This document shows, in pieces, positions 1 to 8,149 of a stretch of 64,000 bases of DNA. Source of the stretch: Streptomyces sp. CMB-StM0423 (lineage in GTDB: Bacteria; Actinomycetota; Actinomycetes; Streptomycetales; Streptomycetaceae). The DNA is taken from contig NZ_CP025407.1 of NCBI RefSeq assembly GCF_002847285.1, positions 5,583,001-5,647,000 of the forward strand, given 5' to 3'. The notes beneath the pieces are model-generated. The model was not told the origin of the DNA. It saw only the letters and a program-made list of their open reading frames with translations, and did not search any database. Position 1 is the first letter of the stretch; each line of letters starts with the position of its first letter. Both the position numbers and the translations under genes were made by a program.

Positions 1-754
1 TGACGTGGTCGTCCATCGGCACCGCCACCGCGAGCGTGCCCTCCGCCTCGCCGAGGAACAGCGCCGGGTCGTTGCAGTCCGCGTAGCCCACTGCGTGCAC
101 GCCGCGCTGCGCCGCGCCGCCCGCCCAGCCGTGGTCGGCGACCACCAGGTCGGGCAGCGGCTCGCCGGCCCGCTCCAGCGCGTCGAGGATCTGCCGCACC
201 GGCTGCGGCGCGTGCGTGTGCCACAGCGTCGCGCCCCGCTCCAGCACGGCCACGTCGCAGAACTGCTGGACGTTGCCGTACGTCCCGTCGTCGCCCTCGC
301 CCGTCCGCAGCCCCGGCGGCACGGTGACGATGTCGCAGCCCGCCGCGCGCAGCGCCGCCGCCGTCCTGCTGTGCACCTCCAGCAGCCCGCCGGGGTGGCC
401 CGTCGCCAGCAGCACCCGCTGCCGGCCCTCGGCGGCCTTGCGCAGCTCGGCCGCCATCCGGTCCAGGCCGTCCACGGTCAGCTCGGGGTCGATCCGGTCC
501 TGGCCCTGGGTGTGCGCGGGGTCGGCGACGACGCCGACGCGCTCGGCCATGACGGCCAGCACGTCCCGCTCGTCGGTCCAGCGGTCGCCGAGGTCGAGGC
601 CGAGCCAGAAGCGCAGGTTGCCCTGGCTGAGCTCGCGGTAGTGGCGCAGGTTCCCCTCGCGGGGCGTGGCGACGTCGCCCGCGATCCGGGTGCGTACGAG
701 GTGGTCGGCGAGGGCGGGGCGGCTGGGTGCGTCAGGCAGGGACATGAGGGCCAT
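1..754 (-). CDS. Phosphatase-like protein, 3' end cut by window edge
   Basis: About 251 residues are visible and the frame stays open to base 1, so the C-terminus is missing. The product starts MALMSLPDAPSRPALADHL and contains LLATGHPGGLLEVH, then a Gly-rich turn (LRTGEGDDGTYG) and VVADHGWAGGAAQRG. It has no signal peptide and no membrane segment. I recognise it as a conserved actinobacterial family usually labelled phosphatase, but I see no HAD, PHP or histidine-phosphatase signature, so the reaction is unproven. The ATG at 754 has only a weak GGGTGA upstream; an in-frame ATG at 745 has no better site. It is divergent from the agmatinase gene, separated by about 90 bp. Confidence 0.55.
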   Translation of the reverse strand, partial: MALMSLPDAPSRPALADHLVRTRIAGDVATPREGNLRHYRELSQGNLRFWLGLDLGDRWTDERDVLAVMAERVGVVADPAHTQGQDRIDPELTVDGLDRMAAELRKAAEGRQRVLLATGHPGGLLEVHSRTAAALRAAGCDIVTVPPGLRTGEGDDGTYGNVQQFCDVAVLERGATLWHTHAPQPVRQILDALERAGEPLPDLVVADHGWAGGAAQRGVHAVGYADCNDPALFLGEAEGTLAVAVPMDDHV

Positions 755-845
755 GGTGTCATTGTCACCCGGACACATGTGCGGGGGCGCAAGTGTCCAC
801 TCTGTACAGCGGCCGCCGTGCTGCCCTGCGCTTATCGTCGAAGGC

Positions 846-1817
846 ATGAGCAGCACCGGCACCCCTCGCGGCCCCGTCGACTCCTCCCGCGTCCCGCGCT
901 ACGCGGGCCCCGCCACCTTCGCGCGGCTGCCCCGCCTGGACCAGGTGGCGCGTACGGACGTCGCCGTCGTCGGCGTCCCCTTCGACAGCGGCGTCTCCTA
1001 CCGTCCCGGCGCCCGCTTCGGCGGCAACGCGATCCGCGAGGCGTCCCGGCTGCTGCGGCCGTACAACCCGGCGCAGGACGCCGCGCCCTTCACGCTGGCC
1101 CAGGTCGCGGACGCGGGCGACATCGCCGTCAACCCGTTCGACATCGGCGAGGCGGTGGCCACCGTCGAGGGCGCGGCGGACGAACTGCTCGCCACCGGCG
1201 CCCGGCTGATGACGCTGGGCGGCGACCACACCATCGCGCTGCCGCTGCTGCGGGCCGTCGCCCGCCGGCACGGGCCGGTCGCGCTGCTGCACTTCGACGC
1301 GCACCTGGACACCTGGGACACCTACTTCGGCGCCGCGTACACCCACGGCACGCCGTTCCGGCGCGCGGTGGAGGAGGGCGTGGTCGACACCGCGGCGCTC
1401 TCGCACGTCGGCATCCGCGGGCCGCTCTACGGGCGCAAGGACCTGGACGACGACGAGAAGCTGGGCTTCGGCATCGTCACCTCGGCGGACGTGATGCGCC
1501 GCGGCGTGGACGAGGTCACCGACCAGTTGCGGCAGCGGATCGGGGACCGGCCGCTGTACGTGTCCGTCGACATCGACGTCCTGGACCCGGCGCACGCCCC
1601 GGGCACCGGCACCCCGGAGGCCGGCGGGCTCACTTCGCGCGAGCTGCTGGAGATCCTGCGCGGGCTGGCGGGCTGCCGGCTGGTCTCCGCGGACCTGGTG
1701 GAGGTGGCGCCGGCGTACGACCACGCCGAGATCACGTCGGTGGCGGCGTCCCACACGGCGTACGAGCTGACGACGCTGATGGCGCGGCAGATCGCCGCTG
1801 AGCGGGACGCGGGCTAG
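846..1817 (+). CDS. speB: Agmatinase / guanidino-acid ureohydrolase
   Basis: A 323-residue ureohydrolase of the arginase-agmatinase fold, normal length for the family. The binuclear manganese ligands are all present: GGDHT, HFDAHLD and SVDIDVLDP. Members hydrolyse a guanidino group (agmatine, 4-guanidinobutyrate or 3-guanidinopropionate) to urea and an amine or amino acid, in the cytoplasm. The substrate cannot be told from these motifs, so the symbol is the family default. The ATG at 846 fits where similarity begins; the longer open frame upstream (from 666) runs over the divergent promoter and is not used. No urease, polyamine or transporter gene is adjacent, so it looks monocistronic. Confidence 0.85.
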   Translation: MSSTGTPRGPVDSSRVPRYAGPATFARLPRLDQVARTDVAVVGVPFDSGVSYRPGARFGGNAIREASRLLRPYNPAQDAAPFTLAQVADAGDIAVNPFDIGEAVATVEGAADELLATGARLMTLGGDHTIALPLLRAVARRHGPVALLHFDAHLDTWDTYFGAAYTHGTPFRRAVEEGVVDTAALSHVGIRGPLYGRKDLDDDEKLGFGIVTSADVMRRGVDEVTDQLRQRIGDRPLYVSVDIDVLDPAHAPGTGTPEAGGLTSRELLEILRGLAGCRLVSADLVEVAPAYDHAEITSVAASHTAYELTTLMARQIAAERDAG

Positions 1818-1829
1818 AGCACCACGGAC

Positions 1830-1847
1830 CAGGCGCCGCCGCGCCTG
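1830..1847. terminator. Hairpin between convergent genes
   Basis: CAGGCGC and GCGCCTG form a 7-bp perfect stem with a CGCC loop, 13 bases after the agmatinase stop and upstream of the XRE gene's end on the other strand. There is no T-tract, as is usual in Streptomyces. It may serve both strands. Confidence 0.5.
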
Positions 1848-1912
1848 ATCCTCTGATGCTGTGTGCGCAACCCTGCCGGGTGTGCGTGGGTGCCCTGCGT
1901 GCCGGGAGTCCG

Positions 1913-2815
1913 TCAGAACTCGTCGGCCAGGCGCTCCAGTATCCGCATGCTTCCCGCGTGCGTCTCGGCAGTGGCGCAGAGCCGGTCCATGACCAGCTTG
2001 TAGTTCTCCACCTCGTCCGGCTTGTCCAGGTAGAGCGCGCTGGTGAGCTGCTCCAGATAGACGACGTCGGGCAGGTCCGGCTCGGTGAAGCGCATGATGT
2101 GTATCGGCCCGCCGGCCGCCGCGAGGCCGCCGATGTCGAAGGGCGCGATCTGGATGGTGATGTTCTTCCGGGTGCCCATCTCCAGCAGGTGCCTGACCTG
2201 GCCCCGCATGACATCCGCCCCGCCGAGCGGACGGCGCAGCGCGGCCTCGTCGACGACGACCCACAGCTTCGGCGCGTCCGGCCGGTCCAGCACCTGCTGG
2301 CGGCGCAGCCGTACGTCGACCTTGCGCTGGATCTCCTGCTCGGGCGCGCCCGCGTTGGCCAGCAGCGTGACGGCGCGGGCGTAGTCCGCGGTCTGGAGCA
2401 GCCCGGGGACGAACTGGACCTGGTAGTTACGGATCAGCCCCGCGGCCTCTTCGAGGCCGAGCAGCGTCTCGAACCAGCCGGGCAGCACGTCGCCGTACTT
2501 CTGCCACCAGCCGGGGGAACTGGCGCGGCGGGCGAGGGCCAGGAACTCGGAGCGCTCCTGCTCGTCCGTGACGCCGTAGAGGCTGAGGAGGTCGGAGACG
2601 TCGCGGTCCTTGTACCCCACGCGGCCGAGCTCAAGGCGGCTGATCTTGGCGTGCGACGCCCGGATCGCATCACCGGCCGCCTCACGGGAGACGCCGGCGG
2701 CCTCCCGGAGCCGACGCAGGTGTGTGCCCAGCAGGATGCGAAGAACCGTGGGCCCTCCGTGCTGCTGAGAGAGTGCCCTGCGTACCGATGACGTCTGCTC
2801 CGGTGACGCTGACAT
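1913..2815 (-). CDS. XRE-family regulator with DUF5753 domain
   Basis: A 300-residue protein with an N-terminal helix-turn-helix (about residues 25-80, LLGTHLRRLREAAGVSREAAG then ISRLELGR) and a C-terminal DUF5753 domain (about 105-285, including the typical FVPGLLQTADYARA). This family is greatly expanded in Streptomyces and includes WhiJ-type developmental regulators; the DUF5753 part is thought to sense a ligand or partner. It lies 84 bp downstream of a DUF397 gene on the same strand, and an RsbW-like ATPase gene is divergent from both, the usual three-gene arrangement. The start at 2815 has a weak GGGGCAGG upstream. Confidence 0.9.
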   Translation of the reverse strand: MSASPEQTSSVRRALSQQHGGPTVLRILLGTHLRRLREAAGVSREAAGDAIRASHAKISRLELGRVGYKDRDVSDLLSLYGVTDEQERSEFLALARRASSPGWWQKYGDVLPGWFETLLGLEEAAGLIRNYQVQFVPGLLQTADYARAVTLLANAGAPEQEIQRKVDVRLRRQQVLDRPDAPKLWVVVDEAALRRPLGGADVMRGQVRHLLEMGTRKNITIQIAPFDIGGLAAAGGPIHIMRFTEPDLPDVVYLEQLTSALYLDKPDEVENYKLVMDRLCATAETHAGSMRILERLADEF

Positions 2816-2899
2816 CTGGCCTGCCCCTGTCCCGCGGTGTGGTGAATCGACCGCTCAGTCTCTCACTGTGGAGGGTTCGGTGTACAGCTACTACGGGGT

Positions 2900-3160
2900 T
2901 CAACCGGGGCCCCGCGCCGCGCTGTTGACGATCAGATCGTCGAACTGGCCGTCCTTCGCGCCGAGCAGGAAGGCGGTGATCTCCGCCTGTGTGTAGATGA
3001 GGGCCGGTCCGCCCGGATCGCGCGAGTTGCGCATCGCGATGTCCCCGCCGGGGAGTCCGGCGACCTCCACGCACTCGCCGTTCGGATTGCTGAATCGGCT
3101 CTTCCGCCAGGTGATTCCGGCCAGTTGATCCGCCGGTACACCGTTCATGACCTGCTGCAT
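2900..3160 (-). CDS. DUF397 small protein
   Basis: An 86-residue acidic protein with the DUF397 core: ITWRKSRFSNPNGECVEVA, then a segment ending IAMRNSRDPGGP and a terminal stretch that follows TAFLLGAKDG. DUF397 proteins are almost always encoded beside an XRE-DUF5753 regulator and are believed to modulate it, antitoxin-like or as a ligand. ATG at 3160 is chosen because AAGGAG sits 6-7 bases upstream; the open frame continues upstream to 3250 but only through the intergenic region. It is probably co-transcribed with the XRE gene downstream. Confidence 0.9.
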   Translation of the reverse strand: MQQVMNGVPADQLAGITWRKSRFSNPNGECVEVAGLPGGDIAMRNSRDPGGPALIYTQAEITAFLLGAKDGQFDDLIVNSAARGPG

Positions 3161-3310
3161 CCTGTCTCCTTCTATGATCGCGACTCCAATGTACGTGCAC
3201 CTGTTCTTGCGAATGAAATTGCATCCGTACTTGCAGCGGCAAGTGCACATCGATCACTATGGCATCGCAACCTGTTTCATCAACGTGCACGTGAGACTGG
3301 GGAGTTGGAG
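3161..3310. promoter_or_regulatory. Divergent promoter region of the DUF397/XRE and ATPase genes
   Basis: This 150-bp spacer is clearly more AT-rich than its surroundings. It holds a perfect dyad ACTTGC-AGCG-GCAAGT at 3229-3244, and three GTGCAC hexamers at 3195-3200, 3243-3248 and 3285-3290, the last inside the palindrome ACGTGCACGT. Candidate binding sites for the neighbouring XRE regulator; inference only. Confidence 0.5.
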
Positions 3311-3859
3311 ATGACCGCACCGGCTGAAGGGTGGGTGACCGCCTCCGAGTTTGCAGCGTGCACGCTTGAGGACGACCCCCGGTCGATATCGATCGCCCGC
3401 AACGTCGCCAGGGCGACGCTCCGCGGGTGGCAGTTGGAGGACCTGGTCGACGACGTCGCCTCGGTCGCCTCCGAGCTGGTGGCCAACGCGCTGCGGCACG
3501 GTCTCTGCGAACCGTCCTGGAGCCAGGCCCCCCACCCGGTCGTCCTCAGCCTGCTGCGCCGCGGCTCGGAGGTCGTGTGCGCGGTCTTCGACCCCGGGAC
3601 CGGCGTCCCGCGGGTGTGCGTCGCCGACCCGTTCGCGGAGTCCGGCCGCGGGATGCAGATCGTGGAGTCCCTCAGCGACAGTTGGGGCTGGAGCGAGCCG
3701 GGCCCCTACGGCAAGGCCGTCTGGGCCCGCTTCTCCGAGGGCGGCAGAGCCGCGTCCCCGGCGGAGGAACACGGCGTCGAGCAGCCCCTCACCCGGTTGC
3801 TGGTACTCGTCGAGGTGCTCACGGGCAGTAGCCCGCCCCAGTTGCAGGCAGTGGCCTGA
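3311..3859 (+). CDS. RsbW-like ATP-binding (HATPase_c_2) regulatory protein
   Basis: A 182-residue protein with the GHKL ATP-binding fold of anti-sigma-factor kinases: SELVANALRHG (N box), DPGTGVPRV (G1) and GRGMQIVESLSDSWGW (G2). It has no transmembrane or phospho-acceptor domain. Hundreds of such proteins occur in Streptomyces, some acting as anti-sigma factors; this one's target is unknown. GGAG precedes the ATG at 3311. It is divergent from the DUF397-XRE pair and completes a WhiJ-like trio, so it probably acts in the same regulatory unit. Confidence 0.85.
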   Translation: MTAPAEGWVTASEFAACTLEDDPRSISIARNVARATLRGWQLEDLVDDVASVASELVANALRHGLCEPSWSQAPHPVVLSLLRRGSEVVCAVFDPGTGVPRVCVADPFAESGRGMQIVESLSDSWGWSEPGPYGKAVWARFSEGGRAASPAEEHGVEQPLTRLLVLVEVLTGSSPPQLQAVA

Positions 3860-3872
3860 CCTGCGCCCGAGC

Positions 3873-3892
3873 GCCCGCGGCCGGCCGCGGGC
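3873..3892. terminator. 20-bp perfect palindrome after the ATPase gene
   Basis: Two 10-base arms, GCCCGCGGCC and its complement, abut without a spacer 14 bases after the stop codon. In RNA this forms a very GC-rich hairpin, the likely terminator of the ATPase gene before the ABC exporter gene. Confidence 0.5.
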
Positions 3893-3983
3893 AACATTCC
3901 GTACGCACCCGAGAAACAAAACCCGGCGCCCGTAGGTTGTGGTTCCTGGACCAGGACCATCGACACTGAGGCGGAGGCGGCCG

Positions 3984-6900
3984 GTGGCGGAACCATCGGG
4001 GAAGATCCCTGCGGCACGGACCCCATCGGACGAGACCCCCTCGAACGGGGACATAGCCGGGCAAAAGCCTTCGCGGGACGCACCCGAGGGCTGGGCACGG
4101 CGGCTCCTCCGGCACTGTCTGCGCTATCGCCGCAACGTTCTGCTCTCCCTCGGCGCCTCCCTCGCGGGGATGGGCATCATGGCCCTCGTCCCGCTCATCC
4201 CCAAGCTGATCATCGACGACGTGATCGTCTCCGGCGACCGGCCGCTCGCGCCCCTGGCCGCCCTCATGGTCCTCGCCGCACTCGCCGTCTACGGCCTCAC
4301 CTATGTCCGGCGCTACTACGGCGGCCGGCTCGCCCTCGACGTGCAGCACGACCTGCGCACCCAGATGTACGACGCGATCGTCCGGCTCGACGGCCGCCGC
4401 CAGGACGAATTGTCCACCGGCCAGGTCGTCGGCCGCGGCACCACCGACCTGCAGCTCGTCCAGGGCCTGCTCTTCATGGTCCCGATGATGATCGGCAACG
4501 TGCTGCTCTTCGCGGTCTCCCTGGTCGTCATGATCGTGCTGTCCCCGACGCTCACCCTCGTCGCCCTCGGCGTCGCCCCCGCCCTGTGGTGGATTGCCAA
4601 CCGCAGCCGCACCCGCCTCTTCCCCGCCACCTGGTACGCCCAGCAGCAGGCCGGCACCGTCGCCTCCGTCGTGGACGGCGCCGTCGGCGGCGTCCGCGTC
4701 GTCAAGGGCTTCGGCCAGGAGCGGCAGGAGACCGGCAAGCTCCGCGCCATCAGCCGGAAGCTCTACGCAGCCCGGCTGCGCACCGTCCGCATGAACGCCC
4801 GCTACACCCCCGCCCTCCAGGCCGTGCCCTCCCTCGGCCAGGTCGGGATGCTCGCGCTCGGCGGCTGGATGGCCACCCGCGGGCAGATCACCCTCGGCAC
4901 CTTCGTCGCCTTCTCCACTTATCTCGCGCAGCTCGTCGGCCCGGTCCGGATGCTCGCGATGATGCTCACCGTCGGGCAGCAGGCCCGCGCGGGCGTGGAG
5001 CGGGTCTACGAGCTGATCGACACCGAGCCTGAGCTGTCCGACCGGCCCGGCGCCCACGAGCTGCCGGCCGACGCCCCCGCCGACGTCGAGTTCGACGCCG
5101 TCACCTTCGGCTACGACCCCGACCACCCGGTCCTCGACCGGCTGACGCTGCGCGTCGAGCCCGGCGAGACGATGGCCGTCGTCGGCGCCTCCGGCAGCGG
5201 TAAGTCGACGCTGTCGATGCTGATACCCCGCTACTACGACGTCGCACCCGGCGGCGGCGCCGTCCGCATCGGCGGCCACGACGTACGCGACCTCACGCTG
5301 CCCTCGCTGCGGGCGGCCATCGGCCTCGTCCCCGAGAACAGCTTCCTGTTCTCCGAGTCCATCCGGGACAACATCGCCTACGGCAAGCCCGACGCCACCG
5401 ACGAGGAGATCCGCGCCGCCGCCCGTGCCGCGCAGGCCGACGGCTTCATCACCGCGCTGGGCAACGGCGCCGCTGCCGCCCCCGGCGACGATGCCGCTGC
5501 CGGGACCGCGGACGAAGGCCCGGGCACCGGCCTCCCGGAGGGCTACGACACCGTCGTCGGCGAGCAGGGCATGACCCTCTCCGGCGGCCAGCGCCAGCGC
5601 ATCGCGCTGGCCCGCGCGATCCTCACCGACCCCCGGCTGCTGCTCCTGGACGACGCCACCTCCGCGGTCGACGCCCGCGTCGAGCACGAGATCCACGAGG
5701 CGCTCCGCAGCGTCATGGCCGGCCGCACCACCCTGCTCATCGCCCACCGCCAGTCCACCCTGGCGCTCGCCGACCGCATCGCCGTCCTCGACGGCGGCCG
5801 GCTGGCCGATGTCGGCACCCACGAGGAGCTGCAGGCCCGCTGCCCGCTCTACCGGCGGCTGCTGACCGACCCGGACGAGCTGGCGGACCGCGAGCGCGAC
5901 CCCGCGGGACAGGTCGCCGCCGACACCCACGCCAGCGTCGACGGGGTCACCCCCGACCTGTGGGTGCGCAAGGAGACCGGCGGGAAGAGCGCCGAAGGGG
6001 GCGGCAACTCCACGGCCTCCGCCGGCGACCCCTCCGGCTTCGCCGGCATGCTCGCCGGCTCGCCCGGCAGCCCCGAACTGCTGGCCAAGGTCGCCGCCCT
6101 GCCGCCCGCCACCGAGAGCCCCGACGTGGACGAGGACCAGGCCGAGGCGCCGGAGGTCTCGTACGGCCTCCGCCGGCTGCTGCGCGGCTTCGGCGGACCG
6201 CTCGCCATCGCCCTGCTCTTCGTCGCCGGCGACGCGGTCGCCGGTCTGCTGCTGCCCGTCCTCATCCGGCACGGCATCGATGACGGCGTCCAGAAGCTCT
6301 CCCTCGGCGCCGTGTGGACGGCCGCGGGCCTCGCGCTCGCCGTCGTGCTCGGCCAGTGGGCGGCCCAGGTCGGCGCCACCCGGCTCACCGGCCGCACGGG
6401 CGAGCGGGTTCTCTACGCCCTGCGCGTCAAGATCTTCGCCCAGCTCCAGCGGCTCGGGCTCGACTACTACGAGCGCCATCTGACCGGCAAGATCATGACC
6501 CGGATGACCACGGACGTGGACGCCCTGTCCACGTTCCTGCAGACCGGCCTGGTCACCGCCGTCGTCTCGCTGCTCACCTTCTTCGGCATCCTGGTCGCGC
6601 TGCTGGTCATCGACCTCCAGCTCGCCCTGATCGTCTTCGCCGCCCTGCCGCCGCTGATCGTCGGCACGTTCTTCTTCCGGCGGCAGAGCGTCAAGGCGTA
6701 CGAACTGGCGCGCGAGCGCGTCAGCGTCGTCAACGGCGACCTCCAGGAGTCGGTCGCCGGGCTGCGCATCGTGCAGGCGTTCCGCCGCGAGGACGGCGGC
6801 GCCGCCCGGTTCGCCGAGCGCAGCGACGGCTACCGCCAGGCCCGCGTACGCGGCCAGTGGCTCATCTCCGTCTACTTCCCGTTCGTGCAGCTCCTCGCCT

Positions 6901-7904
6901 CCTTCGCCACCGTCGGCGTGCTGTGGGCCGGGTCCGACCGGGTGGCCGCGGGGACGCTCACCGCGGGCGCGCTCGTCGCGTACCTGCTGTACATCGATCT
7001 GTTCTTCGCCCCCGTGCAGCAGCTCTCCCAGGTCTTCGACGGCTACCAGCAAGCGGCCGTCGCGCTCGGCCGCATCCAGGAACTGCTGCACGAGAAGCCG
7101 TCCACGCCGCCGGCCGCGAAGCCGCGGCCGGTCGGGCAACTGAGCGGCGAGATCGCCTTCGACGACGTGCACTTCGCGTACGACGGGCAGACCGAGGGTG
7201 CCGCCGAGGCGGCGCTGACCGGGCTCGACCTGACGATCCCGGCCGGGCAGACCGTCGCGTTCGTCGGGGAGACCGGCGCCGGCAAGTCGACGCTGGTCAA
7301 GCTCGCCGCCCGGTTCTACGACCCGACCCGCGGCGCCGTCCGCGTCGACGGCACCGACGTGCGCGAGCTCGACCTCACCGGCTACCGCCACCGCCTCGGC
7401 GTCGTCCCGCAGGAGTCGTACCTCTTCTCCGGCACCGTGCGCGACGCCATCGCCTACGGCCGCCCCGACGCCTCCGACGCCGGGGTCGAGGCCGCCGCGC
7501 GGGCCGTCGGCGCGCACGACATGATCGCCTCGCTGCCCGGCGGCTACCTCCACGACGTCGCCGAGCGGGGCCGCAACCTCTCCGCGGGGCAGCGCCAGCT
7601 CATCGCCCTGGCCCGGGCCGAGTTGGTCGATCCCGACATCCTGCTCCTCGATGAGGCCACCGCCGCGCTCGACCTCGCCACCGAGGCCGCGGTCAACAGC
7701 GCCACGGACCGCCTCGCCGGCCGCCGCACGACCCTCGTCGTCGCCCACCGCCTGACGACGGCCGCCCGCGCCGACCGCGTCGTGGTCCTCGACCACGGGC
7801 GCGTCGCCGAGGACGGGACGCACGAGGAACTGCTCGCCCGCGGCGGCCGGTACGCGGAACTGTGGCGGACCTACGCGGGCTCGGTGGAACCCGCGGCGGC
7901 GTAG
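3984..7904 (+). CDS. Fused heterodimer-type ABC exporter (TM-NBD-TM-NBD)
   Basis: A 1306-residue single chain containing two complete exporter halves, each with six transmembrane helices followed by an ATPase domain. Half 1 has Walker A at about 401-409 (GASGSGKST), signature LSGGQ at 532-536 and Walker B ending D556-D557, where the catalytic Glu is replaced by Asp; its Q-loop Gln is Glu451 (VPEN). Half 2 has Walker A at about 1095-1103, Q-loop Gln1143, signature LSAGQ at 1199-1203 and a normal Walker B with Glu1224. Both H-loop histidines remain. This predicts one degenerate and one hydrolytic ATP site, as in asymmetric bacterial exporters. NBD1 also has an Ala/Gly/Asp-rich insertion before its signature. 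GTG at 3984 is chosen because GGAGG lies 6 bases upstream. The substrate is unknown; drug or lipid export is plausible. Confidence 0.9.
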   Translation: MAEPSGKIPAARTPSDETPSNGDIAGQKPSRDAPEGWARRLLRHCLRYRRNVLLSLGASLAGMGIMALVPLIPKLIIDDVIVSGDRPLAPLAALMVLAALAVYGLTYVRRYYGGRLALDVQHDLRTQMYDAIVRLDGRRQDELSTGQVVGRGTTDLQLVQGLLFMVPMMIGNVLLFAVSLVVMIVLSPTLTLVALGVAPALWWIANRSRTRLFPATWYAQQQAGTVASVVDGAVGGVRVVKGFGQERQETGKLRAISRKLYAARLRTVRMNARYTPALQAVPSLGQVGMLALGGWMATRGQITLGTFVAFSTYLAQLVGPVRMLAMMLTVGQQARAGVERVYELIDTEPELSDRPGAHELPADAPADVEFDAVTFGYDPDHPVLDRLTLRVEPGETMAVVGASGSGKSTLSMLIPRYYDVAPGGGAVRIGGHDVRDLTLPSLRAAIGLVPENSFLFSESIRDNIAYGKPDATDEEIRAAARAAQADGFITALGNGAAAAPGDDAAAGTADEGPGTGLPEGYDTVVGEQGMTLSGGQRQRIALARAILTDPRLLLLDDATSAVDARVEHEIHEALRSVMAGRTTLLIAHRQSTLALADRIAVLDGGRLADVGTHEELQARCPLYRRLLTDPDELADRERDPAGQVAADTHASVDGVTPDLWVRKETGGKSAEGGGNSTASAGDPSGFAGMLAGSPGSPELLAKVAALPPATESPDVDEDQAEAPEVSYGLRRLLRGFGGPLAIALLFVAGDAVAGLLLPVLIRHGIDDGVQKLSLGAVWTAAGLALAVVLGQWAAQVGATRLTGRTGERVLYALRVKIFAQLQRLGLDYYERHLTGKIMTRMTTDVDALSTFLQTGLVTAVVSLLTFFGILVALLVIDLQLALIVFAALPPLIVGTFFFRRQSVKAYELARERVSVVNGDLQESVAGLRIVQAFRREDGGAARFAERSDGYRQARVRGQWLISVYFPFVQLLASFATVGVLWAGSDRVAAGTLTAGALVAYLLYIDLFFAPVQQLSQVFDGYQQAAVALGRIQELLHEKPSTPPAAKPRPVGQLSGEIAFDDVHFAYDGQTEGAAEAALTGLDLTIPAGQTVAFVGETGAGKSTLVKLAARFYDPTRGAVRVDGTDVRELDLTGYRHRLGVVPQESYLFSGTVRDAIAYGRPDASDAGVEAAARAVGAHDMIASLPGGYLHDVAERGRNLSAGQRQLIALARAELVDPDILLLDEATAALDLATEAAVNSATDRLAGRRTTLVVAHRLTTAARADRVVVLDHGRVAEDGTHEELLARGGRYAELWRTYAGSVEPAAA

Positions 7905-8065
7905 CCGGAGCCGGTGGAGCCGGTGACGCAGCCGGCGAATCCGGCGGCGTAGCTCCCGGAATCGCCCCGGGCGGTTCTGTAGCATCGCTTGGCCCCCTGC
8001 CTTCTCTGTCCCAGACCCCTCATTCCGCTACTCAGAGTAATCGAAGCAGCGCAATGCGTGGAAAG

Positions 8066-8074
8066 TTATCCACA
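8066..8074 (+). promoter_or_regulatory. DnaA-box-like TTATCCACA
   Basis: A perfect match to the E. coli-type DnaA box, embedded in GTTATCCACAG, 75 bases upstream of the S37 peptidase start. The same 11-mer occurs at 15528-15538. Function here is inferred only from sequence. Confidence 0.4.
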
Positions 8075-8149
8075 GGGTGCTCGGCGTTCTTCTCCGGCGT
8101 GGCCAACGCGGCTAGGTTCCGAGGGTCATTGTGAACCCGGGGAGGGAAG

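Noticed and set aside
846..1817. Polyamine biosynthesis cluster
   Set aside because: The agmatinase-like gene has no arginine decarboxylase or polyamine gene beside it, and the family also contains guanidino-acid hydrolases.
3819..7985. A 1388-residue open frame on the minus strand
   Set aside because: It is antisense to the ABC exporter gene; its translation is Gly/Asp/Glu/Arg-rich low complexity without domains, as expected from high-GC shadow frames.
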